Of a stretch of DNA of 64,000 bases, positions 26,823 to 33,888 are shown in pieces. Source of the stretch: Caulobacter sp. (GTDB lineage Bacteria; Pseudomonadota; Alphaproteobacteria; Caulobacterales; Caulobacteraceae). Made by a program: the position numbers and the translations under genes. The DNA lies in NCBI GenBank assembly GCA_017745235.1, contig JAGHZU010000004.1:186001-250000 (forward strand). Reading direction: 5' to 3'. Below the pieces are notes generated by a model, which worked only from the letters and a program-made list of their open reading frames with translations, was not told where the DNA came from and made no database searches. Each line of letters begins with the position of its first letter. Position 1 is the stretch's first letter.

Positions 26823-27046
26823 AGCGATTTAAGGTGACGACAGCTGCGTGAATTTCACGCGTTCAATCGGAAACCTCGATGACTCTGTATGTGTCATCAG
26901 ATGGTCGCCCACCGTTCTCGAGGGCGACCTAACGCCCTTGATGCTGATCCGACCTAATCTCTCATAGGTGCTTGGCCGAACAAACGAGAAGGGTGGTGAA
27001 CGAAGGGCATCAAGCTATTCTGGCCTCCGAATAGTGGGGCGAGGCG

Positions 27047-27547
27047 ATGGCGGCCGAAAATATCGAGCAGGCCTTTAAGGTGGTGCTTGGCCAAATTGCG
27101 GATCATCTCAAGCCGCACGGCTTCAGCAAACGCGGGAACGCCTTCCGACGCCTTTCGTCGGGCAACGCGATAGTCGTTGAAGTTCAGCGTAGTCAGTCGT
27201 CCACCAACGACTTCGTTCGCTTCACCTTCAATGTCGGGGTCGTCTCTGGCCGACTGCTTGAAGAGCGTCAGCCAGATGTCTCCAAGGTCGGCGCTATGGA
27301 TGCCCATCTACGTGAGCGCATTGGACAGTTCTTGGCCAATCCCGCCGACAAGTGGTGGGAACTGGATGCGGGCACGAAACCCATCGACCTCGTAACCGAT
27401 CTCGCTCCGCTCCTCGACGCAGCAGTGCGTTTCTTGCAAGCCCACGCCGACGACGCGCAACTGATTGAGCTCTGGGAAAGCGGCCAGTCGCCGGGCCTCA
27501 CCGACTTTCAGCGCCAGCGGTTTCTTCGCGAACTCAAAGCCGCATAG
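27047..27547 (+). CDS. DUF4304-domain protein of islet 2
   Basis: This is a 166-residue protein fitting DUF4304: KVVLGQIADHLKPHGFSKRG, NAFRRLSSGNAIVVEVQRS, FVRFTFNVGV and DKWWELDAGTKPIDLVTDLAPLL. DUF4304 proteins are small cytoplasmic proteins of unknown role, often next to mobile or toxin-immunity loci. It is the only gene of islet 2. The composition is less GC-biased than its surroundings. Confidence 0.8.
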   Translation: MAAENIEQAFKVVLGQIADHLKPHGFSKRGNAFRRLSSGNAIVVEVQRSQSSTNDFVRFTFNVGVVSGRLLEERQPDVSKVGAMDAHLRERIGQFLANPADKWWELDAGTKPIDLVTDLAPLLDAAVRFLQAHADDAQLIELWESGQSPGLTDFQRQRFLRELKAA

Positions 27548-27593
27548 CGCCCCCGAAGATTGGGCGCGCAGATTGTTGTTGTCTCGTGCGGTC

Positions 27594-27670
27594 TCCGCCT
27601 TGAGTTGGATAGTGTGCCAAAGGGGGGGGCCATCGGCGCATCCGGTCACAGCGCGCCAGTGGCACACCCC
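27594..27670 (+). repeat. Islet direct repeat, copy B
   Basis: This is the counterpart of copy A (26662-26739), sharing TGAGTTGGA, GTGTGCCA and GCGCCA-TGGCACACCC in the same order and spacing. It lies 40 bases before the third attachment-like repeat. Confidence 0.65.
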
Positions 27671-27710
27671 ACCGCTTTCCTTTTAAGTAGTTGAAAAAGC
27701 TGTAACCTTA

Positions 27711-27730
27711 TCGCCCTCTCACTGCCACTG
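27711..27730 (+). repeat. Attachment-like repeat copy 3 (right end)
   Basis: TCGCCCTCTCACTGCCACTG resembles the tRNA-Ser 3' end (CCCTCTCTCACCGCCACC). Ordinary high-GC chromosomal sequence and the MFS gene follow, so this is the probable right boundary of the inserted DNA. Confidence 0.5.
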
Positions 27731-27771
27731 CCCTGCCCCGCATCGAGAACCGGTAGAGCCCGCTCGCGCCC

Positions 27772-29193
27772 TCACCGCGCCTTGGCCGCCTTTCCGGCCG
27801 TGGCCAGGCTGGCCAGGGGCGCCAGGGCGAAGACGCCGAACAGCCAGCGGGCCGCACCCGCCGCGCCGGTCACGCCGCCGGGATCCAGCAGGCCGCCGGC
27901 GTTGGTGACCATCCCGGCCAGGGCCGCGCCGGTCGCCGTGGCGAACAGCTGGATCGTGGTGATCGAGGCGCCGGCCAGCTCCTGTTCGCCTTCGGGAGCG
28001 GCCTTCAGGATACCGGTCAGCAGGTGCGGCCAGGCCATGCCCACGCCCAGGCCGATGGCCACCAGCGCCAGGCAAATCGGGGCCAGGGCCAGCCAGCGGC
28101 CGCCGCTGACATGCGGCATCAGCAGGAACAGCGCCGCCATGCCCGCCAGTTGCAGGACCGGTCCGGCCACGATCGCCCGCCGCGCGCCTTGCAGGCTGGC
28201 GCCCGAACTGGTGACAGAGCCCAGGGTCCAGCCAGCGGCCATCAGCGCCGCCAGATAGCCCGCCGCCAGCGGCGACTGGCCGTGCAGCACTTGCAGGAAC
28301 AAAGGCGCGAAGACCTCGCCGCTGGTCACCGTCACGGCCAGCAGGCACATGGTCGTGAACAGCGCCGCCAGGGTCGAGCCCGGCCGGAACGCGCCTGTCG
28401 GGGCCAGCCGGCGCCGCGCGCGGGCCTCCACCGCCAGCAGTCCAGCCACCAGCACCCCCGCCGCCAGCACGCCGGCGACGTTCCGCGTCAGGTCCGGCGA
28501 GGTGCTGCCGGCCGAGATGGCCAGCACCGCCGCCACCAGCAGGGCCAGCTGGACGAACGCCACCGACGAGCCCCGCGCCTCCGGCTCGGCGTTCCGACGG
28601 GGCAGGACGGTCGCGGCCATGCCGGCGAACAGCAAGGTGATCGGGACCAGCGACCAGAACGCCGCGCGCCAGACGCCCAGCTCGGCGAAGATCCCGCCGA
28701 TGGCGGGTCCCACCAGCGTCGCCACGCCCCACATGCCCGACACCAGCGCCATGGCGCGCGGCCACAGGCTCTGCGGGAACACCAGGCGGATCATCGCGTA
28801 GGCCAGGGCGAACAGGAAGCCGCCGCCCAGGCCCTGGACCAGCCGCCCCACCAGCATCACCGGCATGGACGGCGCCATGGCGCAGGCCGCCGCGCCCAGC
28901 GAAAAGGTCACCGCGGCGATGGCGTAGGCGCCGCCCGGGCCCGCTACGCGCAGCAACCTGGCCGCCAGAGCCGAGCCCAGGATCGAGGCCACGACGAAGA
29001 TCGTTGTGTTCCAGGCGTAGAGGTCCAGCCCGCCGATGTCGTCGACCACCGAGGGCAGGATGGTGGTGACGATGTAGACGTTCACCGCATGCAGGGCCAC
29101 GCCCCCGGCCAGCACCAGCGAACGCACCCCGTTCGCGCCCGAAAACAGCGCGCCCCAGTTGGCCGGGGCCGGCGAGGTGTCTCGAATATCCAT
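27772..29193 (-). CDS. MFS efflux-type transporter, divergent from soxR
   Basis: This is a 473-residue, multi-helix major facilitator, probably of the drug:H+ antiporter class: VYIVTTILPSVVDDIGGLDLYAWNT, LLVGRLVQGLGGGFLFALAYAMI-like motif C region, and RAMALVSGMWGVATLVGPAIGGIF. The start at 29193 (MDIRDTSPAPANWG) follows the SoxR-like operator by about 75 bases. SoxR in non-enteric bacteria commonly controls efflux pumps for redox-active compounds, so export of such compounds is the likely role (inference). The number of helices (12 or 14) needs prediction. Confidence 0.88.
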   Translation of the reverse strand: MDIRDTSPAPANWGALFSGANGVRSLVLAGGVALHAVNVYIVTTILPSVVDDIGGLDLYAWNTTIFVVASILGSALAARLLRVAGPGGAYAIAAVTFSLGAAACAMAPSMPVMLVGRLVQGLGGGFLFALAYAMIRLVFPQSLWPRAMALVSGMWGVATLVGPAIGGIFAELGVWRAAFWSLVPITLLFAGMAATVLPRRNAEPEARGSSVAFVQLALLVAAVLAISAGSTSPDLTRNVAGVLAAGVLVAGLLAVEARARRRLAPTGAFRPGSTLAALFTTMCLLAVTVTSGEVFAPLFLQVLHGQSPLAAGYLAALMAAGWTLGSVTSSGASLQGARRAIVAGPVLQLAGMAALFLLMPHVSGGRWLALAPICLALVAIGLGVGMAWPHLLTGILKAAPEGEQELAGASITTIQLFATATGAALAGMVTNAGGLLDPGGVTGAAGAARWLFGVFALAPLASLATAGKAAKAR

Positions 29194-29266
29194 GTCAACT
29201 CCACGTTCGTGCCTCGTCCATGACCGGGACGAGGGTCTTGCAAAGACAGGCTGACGCCCGGATAGA

Positions 29267-29286
29267 ACCTCATCTATAGGTGAGGT
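29267..29286. promoter_or_regulatory. SoxR-type operator between MFS and soxR
   Basis: ACCTCATCTATAGGTGAGGT is a 20-base near-palindrome matching the SoxR box pattern CCTCA-N-TGAGG. On the minus strand it sits in a 19-base spacer between TTGACC and TATCCG. Long spacers under the regulator are a MerR-family hallmark. It lies 13 bases before the soxR start codon. Confidence 0.75.
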
Positions 29287-29299
29287 CAAGGAGCTTCCG

Positions 29300-29758
29300 A
29301 TGATCGACGTGCGTGCGCCGCTTTCGGTCGGGGACGTGGCCCGGCGGGCCGGCGTGACGATCGCCACGGTCCACTTCTACGAAGCCAAGGGCCTTATCCG
29401 GGGGTGGCGCAGCGAAGGCAACCAGCGGCGCTACGCCCGCGACGTTCTGCGCCGGGTGGCCGTCATCAAGATCGCCCAGCGCGCCGGCGTGCCCCTGGCC
29501 GCCATCAAGGGCGCTCTGGATGCGCTGCCGACCGACCGCCCGTTGACGGTGGCCGACTGGGACCGGCTCTCCACGGCCTGGCGCGACCTGCTGAGCGAAC
29601 GGATCCGCGCCCTAACCCAGCTGCGCGACCAGCTGGACGGCTGCATCGGTTGCGGCTGCCTGTCGATGGCCGACTGTCCGCTGCGCAACGCGGACGACCG
29701 TCTCGCCGCCCAGGGCAAGGGCGCGGTGCTGCTCGACGCCGGGGCGCCCGGAAGCTGA
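29300..29758 (+). CDS. soxR: Redox-sensing MerR-family regulator SoxR
   Basis: This is a 152-residue MerR protein. The winged-helix HTH is LSVGDVARRAGVTIATVHFYEAKGLI, followed by the dimerisation helix. Then comes CIGCGCLSMADC, which gives the four cysteines (115, 118, 120, 126) in the exact SoxR spacing that holds a [2Fe-2S] cluster. Oxidation of the cluster by redox-cycling compounds switches on target promoters. The operator between this gene and the divergent MFS gene identifies that transporter, and perhaps soxR itself, as targets. Confidence 0.93.
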   Translation: MIDVRAPLSVGDVARRAGVTIATVHFYEAKGLIRGWRSEGNQRRYARDVLRRVAVIKIAQRAGVPLAAIKGALDALPTDRPLTVADWDRLSTAWRDLLSERIRALTQLRDQLDGCIGCGCLSMADCPLRNADDRLAAQGKGAVLLDAGAPGS

Positions 29759-29819
29759 CGTCGCGTTACGTTGACAGCCCCAGCACCGTCTCCAGACTGG
29801 CGGCAAACGAGGGGAAACG

Positions 29820-30839
29820 ATGCAACACAGGATGGGTCCCGGCGCGCTGCTGGACGCCGAGGGACGACTGGTCGAGCGCGGCTGGGCGACGCAGGAAGTG
29901 CGCCGCTACGACCGCGCGGCCATCAGGGCCAAGCCGGTCCAGGTCAAGGAATGGGACTATTACTGCGTCCTGGACGATCGCCGGGGCCTGGCCCTGACCG
30001 TGGCCGACAACGGCTATCTGGGCTTCCTCGGCGCCTCGTGGATGGACTTCGACGCCGGCACGGCGGTGAACGACGGGGCGGGCCTGCCCATGCCGATGGG
30101 CAAGATGGCCCTGCCCTCCAGCGCCGACACGGGCGACATCGTCCAGGACCATCCCAAGATGCGCCTGGCCTTTCGCCATCAATCCGGCGGGCGTCGGCTG
30201 ACCGTGGACGCCCCACGCTTCGACAAGGGCCGGGGACTGCGCGGCGAACTGTGGCTGAGCCAGCCGCCTATGGACCGCATGGTCATCGCCACGCCCTTCC
30301 CCAAGGCCCCGCGCGCCTTCTACTACAACCAGAAGATCAACTGCCTGGCGGTGGAGGGCGAGATCGTGGTGGGCGACGAGCGTCACCGCTTCGAGCCGAC
30401 ATCGGCGTTCGCCGTTCTGGACTGGGGCCGCGGGGTCTGGACTTACGACAACACCTGGTACTGGGGCTCGGCCTCGGGCCTGGTCGATGGGCGCCCGTTC
30501 GGCTTCAACATCGGCTACGGCTTCGGCGACACCTCGGCGGCCAGCGAGAACATGCTGTTCCTCGACGGCCGCGCCCACAAGCTGGCCGAGGTGGCCTTCC
30601 ACATGCCCGACGGCGCGCCCGACTCCGGTCCATGGCGCTTTTCCAGCAGCGACGGTCGCTTCGAGATGACGTTCGAACCGATCGTCGATCGCTCGGCAAT
30701 CGTCGACCTGGCGGTGCTGAAGTCCGAGCAGCACCAGGTCTTCGGCCGCTTCTCCGGCCAGGTCGGGCTGGACGACGGCTCGCGCCTGGCGGTCACGAAC
30801 CTGATCGGTTTCGCCGAAAAGGTCCGCAACCGCTGGTGA
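29820..30839 (+). CDS. DUF2804-domain protein
   Basis: This is a 339-residue soluble protein matching DUF2804: a short N-terminal GALLDAEGRLVERGWA, then VKEWDYYCVLDDRRGLALTV, FYYNQKINCLAVEGEI and FAVLDWGRGVWTYDNTWYWG, then GFNIGYGFGDTSAASENML. The fold is a lipocalin-like/AttH-related beta-barrel in related families, with unknown function. No signal peptide. It starts 61 bases after soxR; co-regulation is possible but not shown. Confidence 0.85.
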   Translation: MQHRMGPGALLDAEGRLVERGWATQEVRRYDRAAIRAKPVQVKEWDYYCVLDDRRGLALTVADNGYLGFLGASWMDFDAGTAVNDGAGLPMPMGKMALPSSADTGDIVQDHPKMRLAFRHQSGGRRLTVDAPRFDKGRGLRGELWLSQPPMDRMVIATPFPKAPRAFYYNQKINCLAVEGEIVVGDERHRFEPTSAFAVLDWGRGVWTYDNTWYWGSASGLVDGRPFGFNIGYGFGDTSAASENMLFLDGRAHKLAEVAFHMPDGAPDSGPWRFSSSDGRFEMTFEPIVDRSAIVDLAVLKSEQHQVFGRFSGQVGLDDGSRLAVTNLIGFAEKVRNRW

Positions 30840-30846
30840 GCTGCCG

Positions 30847-31455
30847 TCAGGACCGGACGCAGAGCACGTCGACCAGATAGGCCCGCCCGCCCTCGGTGCG
30901 CATCGCCTGGTGCGCCGCTCGGGTCCAGCCCATCGCGCGGCAGTAGCGCTGGGCCGACTGCGCCGCGCAGTTGGCGGTGGCCGCGCCGCGCTCGCAGGCT
31001 GGCACGCGGCGGCCGCCTTGGGTCGGCGTGGGCCGGAACTCGGCCGACATGCCGCGCAGGCTGGGATCGTTCACCGGAGGCGGCGGCGGCGGACGCGGCG
31101 GCGCGGGCGGTCCGCCCATCGGCCGCATCGAGGCCAGGCGTCCGTCGAAGCCGGTCTTGCGCAGGTCGGGCTCGGTGGCCGCCACCCGCGTGCAGCGCCC
31201 CTGGTACGCGCGCTGGGCGCACAGCTCCCACACGCCGCTGCGCACCCGGATCGAGCGTACGGGCCAGGCCAGGCGCATGTCGGCCTCGGCCCGAGTCACG
31301 TTCACGGCCGGTCCCTGGAAATTGTAGTCGCGGTAGATGGTGGCGTCGCCCTGCCCTATCGGCGCCATGCGGTCCGATTGGGCGAAGGCCGCGCCGAGGG
31401 ACGTGGCGACCAGCAGACCGCCCCCCGCCAGGCCGGCGAACAAGTTCTTGCGCAT
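30847..31455 (-). CDS. Exported beta/gamma-crystallin-fold protein
   Basis: This is a 202-residue protein with a signal peptide (MRKNLFAGLAGGGLLVATSLGAAFAQ). A beta/gamma-crystallin-type domain follows: ATIYRDYNFQGPAVNVTRAE, VRSIRVRSGVWELCAQRAYQ and GRCTRVAATEPDLRKTGFDG. A proline-rich linker (about residues 115-128) comes next, then a cysteine-containing C-terminal tail (VPACERG, ANCAAQ, YCRAMG, VLCVRS). The tail's cysteines suggest disulfide stabilisation outside the cytoplasm. The role is unknown. Confidence 0.82.
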   Translation of the reverse strand: MRKNLFAGLAGGGLLVATSLGAAFAQSDRMAPIGQGDATIYRDYNFQGPAVNVTRAEADMRLAWPVRSIRVRSGVWELCAQRAYQGRCTRVAATEPDLRKTGFDGRLASMRPMGGPPAPPRPPPPPPVNDPSLRGMSAEFRPTPTQGGRRVPACERGAATANCAAQSAQRYCRAMGWTRAAHQAMRTEGGRAYLVDVLCVRS

Positions 31456-31565
31456 GCTGTCCTCCCAAACGGAGGCTTCGGGCTCCGCGCGCGCGTCACC
31501 GGCCTCCCGATCAGGAAACAGCCAAGCTCGCTGGACGGTTCCCCGACCTTGGCGGGAATCGCCTC

Positions 31566-31913
31566 TCAGTCCTCGACGTGAGCCTTCAGACGCGCCAGGG
31601 CGTCGTCCCATTGGGCGGAAACGCCGTCGAGATAGGCGCGGGCCTGATCGACGGTCTCGCGCCGGGCGGCGAAGCGGCTCTCGCGCCCCACCCGCAGGCT
31701 GGCCACAAGGCCCGCCTCCTCCAGCACCCGCAGGTGCTTGGTGATCGCCTGACGGGTCAGAGGGCCGCCGGACGACAGGGCGGCGATCGAGCGCGGTTCG
31801 CCGTCGGCCAGCCGCGACAGAAGGGCCAGCCGTGTGCGGTCGCCCAACGCCGCGAAGATCGGGACCGGATCGACGCCGCCCGCGCCAGGCGTCAAGGCGC
31901 TAGGATCCGACAT
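31566..31913 (-). CDS. ArsR-family repressor linked to SRPBCC gene
   Basis: This is a 115-residue winged-helix protein: PVPIFAALGDRTRLALLSRL, then GGPLTRQAITKHLRVLEEAG, then LVASLRVGRESRFAARRETV. This is the ArsR subgroup that pairs with SRPBCC/AHSA1 genes, and no metal-binding cysteine motif (ELCVCDL) is present. Its start overlaps the end of the SRPBCC gene by 14 bases, so both come from one promoter carrying two matching operators. Autorepression is inferred. Confidence 0.92.
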   Translation of the reverse strand: MSDPSALTPGAGGVDPVPIFAALGDRTRLALLSRLADGEPRSIAALSSGGPLTRQAITKHLRVLEEAGLVASLRVGRESRFAARRETVDQARAYLDGVSAQWDDALARLKAHVED

Positions 31914-32346
31914 GGGCCTTGATGTTCTGGATCTGCTGGGTCCAGCCGCCGTCGTTCATGCGGAAGGCCTCCTCGCGGCGATGGGCGGGCACCTTGTCGA
32001 AGCCGGATTCTACGATCGTCAGCCGCGTGCCGCCGGCGATGGGCTCCAGCTTGAACTCGACCAGGGTCGGCTCCTCCTTGGTGTAGTCGACGTCCGGATC
32101 GACCCCGTACGGATGCCAGGTGAAGGCGAACAGCCGGGGCTCGTCCATCGTCACCACCCGGGCCCGCCAGGTCACGTGCTCGAACCCCGGATAGAGGATC
32201 TGGCCCTGCGCCTCCTGGCCGGGCGCGAAGGGCGCGTCCAGCTTGACCCGGAACCACGCCCCGAACTCGCGATGATCGGCGATGGCGGTCCAGACCCGCT
32301 CGACGGGCGCGCGCAGCTCGATGGTCTTCTCGATGCGATCGGTCAT
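31900..32346 (-). CDS. SRPBCC / AHSA1-like protein
   Basis: This is a 148-residue START-fold protein: MTDRIEKTIELRAPVERVWT, the FGAWFRVKLDAPFAPGQEAQG block and the closing FRMNDGGWTQQIQNIKAHVG, the usual AHSA1 C-terminal helix. The cavity fold binds hydrophobic ligands, but the ligand is unknown. It is the first gene of a two-gene operon with its ArsR regulator. Its start codon lies four bases from an 18-base operator-like palindrome, implying tight repression of initiation. Confidence 0.92.
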   Translation of the reverse strand: MTDRIEKTIELRAPVERVWTAIADHREFGAWFRVKLDAPFAPGQEAQGQILYPGFEHVTWRARVVTMDEPRLFAFTWHPYGVDPDVDYTKEEPTLVEFKLEPIAGGTRLTIVESGFDKVPAHRREEAFRMNDGGWTQQIQNIKAHVGS

Positions 32347-32349
32347 GAC

Positions 32350-32367
32350 GGCAACCTCCTGGTTGCC
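32350..32367. promoter_or_regulatory. Probable ArsR operator 1
   Basis: GGCAACC-TCCT-GGTTGCC is a perfect palindrome with 7-base arms, placed immediately upstream of the SRPBCC start codon and covering its ribosome-binding site region. Confidence 0.7.
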
Positions 32368-32394
32368 TATTGATGACTCCAGGCGGACAAACTA

Positions 32395-32410
32395 GCAACC
32401 CTTTAGTTGC
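32395..32410. promoter_or_regulatory. Probable ArsR operator 2
   Basis: GCAACCCTTTAGTTGC has the same GCAAC/GTTGC half-sites as operator 1, with a 6-base spacer, 28 bases further upstream. Two sites suggest cooperative binding over the promoter. Confidence 0.65.
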
Positions 32411-32415
32411 CAATC

Positions 32416-32452
32416 AAAAACTCCGCCCATCCCGACGAAGGCCGGGATGGGC
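32416..32452 (-). terminator. Rho-independent terminator of the EF-hand gene
   Basis: On the minus strand, GCCCATCCCG pairs with CGGGATGGGC around an eight-base loop, with a T-rich tail (TTTTT at 32420-32416). It ends the DUF4198/EF-hand transcript before the SRPBCC promoter. Confidence 0.75.
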
Positions 32453-32467
32453 GTAGTGAAGAAGCGG

Positions 32468-32929
32468 TCAGTTGGTGTCCTCGGTCACGGGATCGGCCGC
32501 CGAGACCACGCCGTCCTTGTTGGTGTCGTGGGTCACGAACATCCGCCAGCCCGAATACTCGAACTCGGCCGGGGTGATGCCGCCGCTCTTGTCGCTGTCG
32601 AGCACGCCGAAACGCACCTCGGCCTGGCGCATCTGGCGCATGCGCTCCTCTTCCTTCTTCTCGGGCGTGTCGGTCGAGGCCGCCAGCCGGGCCTCCAGCC
32701 GGCCCTTGAATTCGCCCACATACTCATCGTGCGACAGCACGCCGTCGTGGTTGGCGTCGATCCTGGCGAACTGCTTCTCGCGGCCGGCCTTGAACTCCTC
32801 CTTGGTGACGACGCCGTCGCCGTTGAGGTCCTGCTCCTTGATGAACGTGTCGCGCGCGTGCGAGGCGGCGAAGGCGGGCGCGGCGGCGGCCGTCAGGACG
32901 GCGGCCAGGAATGCGATCTTGATCTTCAT
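32468..32929 (-). CDS. Exported EF-hand calcium-binding protein
   Basis: This is a 153-residue protein with a signal peptide (MKIKIAFLAAVLTAAAAPAFA). It has four EF-hand-like loops: DLNGDGVVTKEE, DANHDGVLSHDE, DSDKSGGITPAE and DTNKDGVVSAAD. The first two are well formed calcium-binding loops; the third has Gly-rich changes and the fourth ends with D in place of E. It lies 12 bases downstream of the DUF4198 gene, so the two form an operon. A periplasmic calcium sensor or buffer role is inferred. Confidence 0.88.
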   Translation of the reverse strand: MKIKIAFLAAVLTAAAAPAFAASHARDTFIKEQDLNGDGVVTKEEFKAGREKQFARIDANHDGVLSHDEYVGEFKGRLEARLAASTDTPEKKEEERMRQMRQAEVRFGVLDSDKSGGITPAEFEYSGWRMFVTHDTNKDGVVSAADPVTEDTN

Positions 32930-32941
32930 GAAGCTGGTCTC

Positions 32942-33727
32942 TCAGCGCAGGGATTCGAAAGTCAGGGCATAGGTGTAGGAGCGGCCGATCGGGTCGGCGG
33001 CCGTCGGCGCCACGCGGTAGCGAGCCTGGATCTGGTAGACGCCCGAGCGGTCGACCCTGACCGTGAAGCGCCCCTGGTCGTCGCTGACCAGGTTGACCGG
33101 CGCGGCCTTGGTCTCGGCGTAGCGGTCGTCGGCGGCGTGCAGGGTGACGGCCTGGCCGTTCACCGGCTTGCCGTCGAACAGCACCACGAACCGAGCGTCC
33201 TGCCCGGTGGTGATCTCGCTGGGATGGGTGACGGCCACGAACTCCAGCCCCTTGTTGTTGGGGGCCAAGGCCGCGGCGCTGGGCGCGCCGCGCGTCACAT
33301 AGACGTCGGCCATGGTCAGGCTCTGCATGTCGACCGGGGTCGAGCCGGCGGGAGCCTTGGCGGGGTCTTCCAGGAACTCCCACTCCCCCTTGACCAATAC
33401 GGCCTTGGCGGTGCGGCCGGTGCGTTGGCCGGTGGTGATGCGATAGGTGCCCGCCTGCTCGGTCGGCGCCTCGACCAGGGCCACTTCGCGCAGGTTGGTC
33501 GCCGTCAGCGGCTTGCGCGAACCGTCAGGCCCGACCACCGCCCAGGCGTCCGACTTCATCACCACCTCCGGCGTGAAGAAGCTTTCGGTGAAGGCGCCCT
33601 GCACCGTCACCAGCTTGCGGTCGGAAACGTCGAACGTGCTGGGCAGCAGGTAGGGTGAGTGGGCGTGGGCGGCGCCCCCTATGGCGAGCCCCGCCAGCAG
33701 GGCGGCGGACAAGAGCAGGCGGCGCAT
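32942..33727 (-). CDS. Exported DUF4198 protein
   Basis: This is a 261-residue protein with a signal peptide (MRRLLLSAALLAGLAIGGAAHA) and an N-terminal HSPYLLPSTFDV, the mature-start pattern of the DUF4198 family. The C-terminal FDGKPVNGQAVTLHAADDRY, then DDQGRFTVRVDRSGVYQIQARY, is the Cna-B/transthyretin-like beta domain. DUF4198 proteins often accompany TonB-dependent receptors and metal uptake. Here the receptor gene is divergent, and a shared regulatory region lies between. Confidence 0.85.
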   Translation of the reverse strand: MRRLLLSAALLAGLAIGGAAHAHSPYLLPSTFDVSDRKLVTVQGAFTESFFTPEVVMKSDAWAVVGPDGSRKPLTATNLREVALVEAPTEQAGTYRITTGQRTGRTAKAVLVKGEWEFLEDPAKAPAGSTPVDMQSLTMADVYVTRGAPSAAALAPNNKGLEFVAVTHPSEITTGQDARFVVLFDGKPVNGQAVTLHAADDRYAETKAAPVNLVSDDQGRFTVRVDRSGVYQIQARYRVAPTAADPIGRSYTYALTFESLR

Positions 33728-33838
33728 GGGGAGTCTCCGGCTGAAAAGCGTCGCCTTCGGCTCTATCGCTAGTGATTTTAAGAATCAATCTCATTTAGCT
33801 TGACCGGTCCGGAGGATGGCCGTAACTCGCCGATCAAT

Positions 33839-33859
33839 AAATGCGAACGACTCGCATTT
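33839..33859. promoter_or_regulatory. Fur-type palindrome before TonB receptor
   Basis: AAATGCGA-ACGAC-TCGCATTT is a palindrome with perfect 8-base arms ending 29 bases before the receptor start codon. The TGCGA/TCGCA form fits alphaproteobacterial Fur-controlled operators. A weaker GATT-TTAAG-AATC palindrome near 33774-33786 could serve the divergent DUF4198 gene. Confidence 0.65.
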
Positions 33860-33888
33860 ACATGATAACGAGGGGTCTTCAGGTTTCC

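Noticed and set aside
26819-26832. CtrA-like TTAA-N-TTAA site
   Set aside because: The spacing is six bases where the expected is seven, and it lies in islet DNA without a cell-cycle gene downstream.
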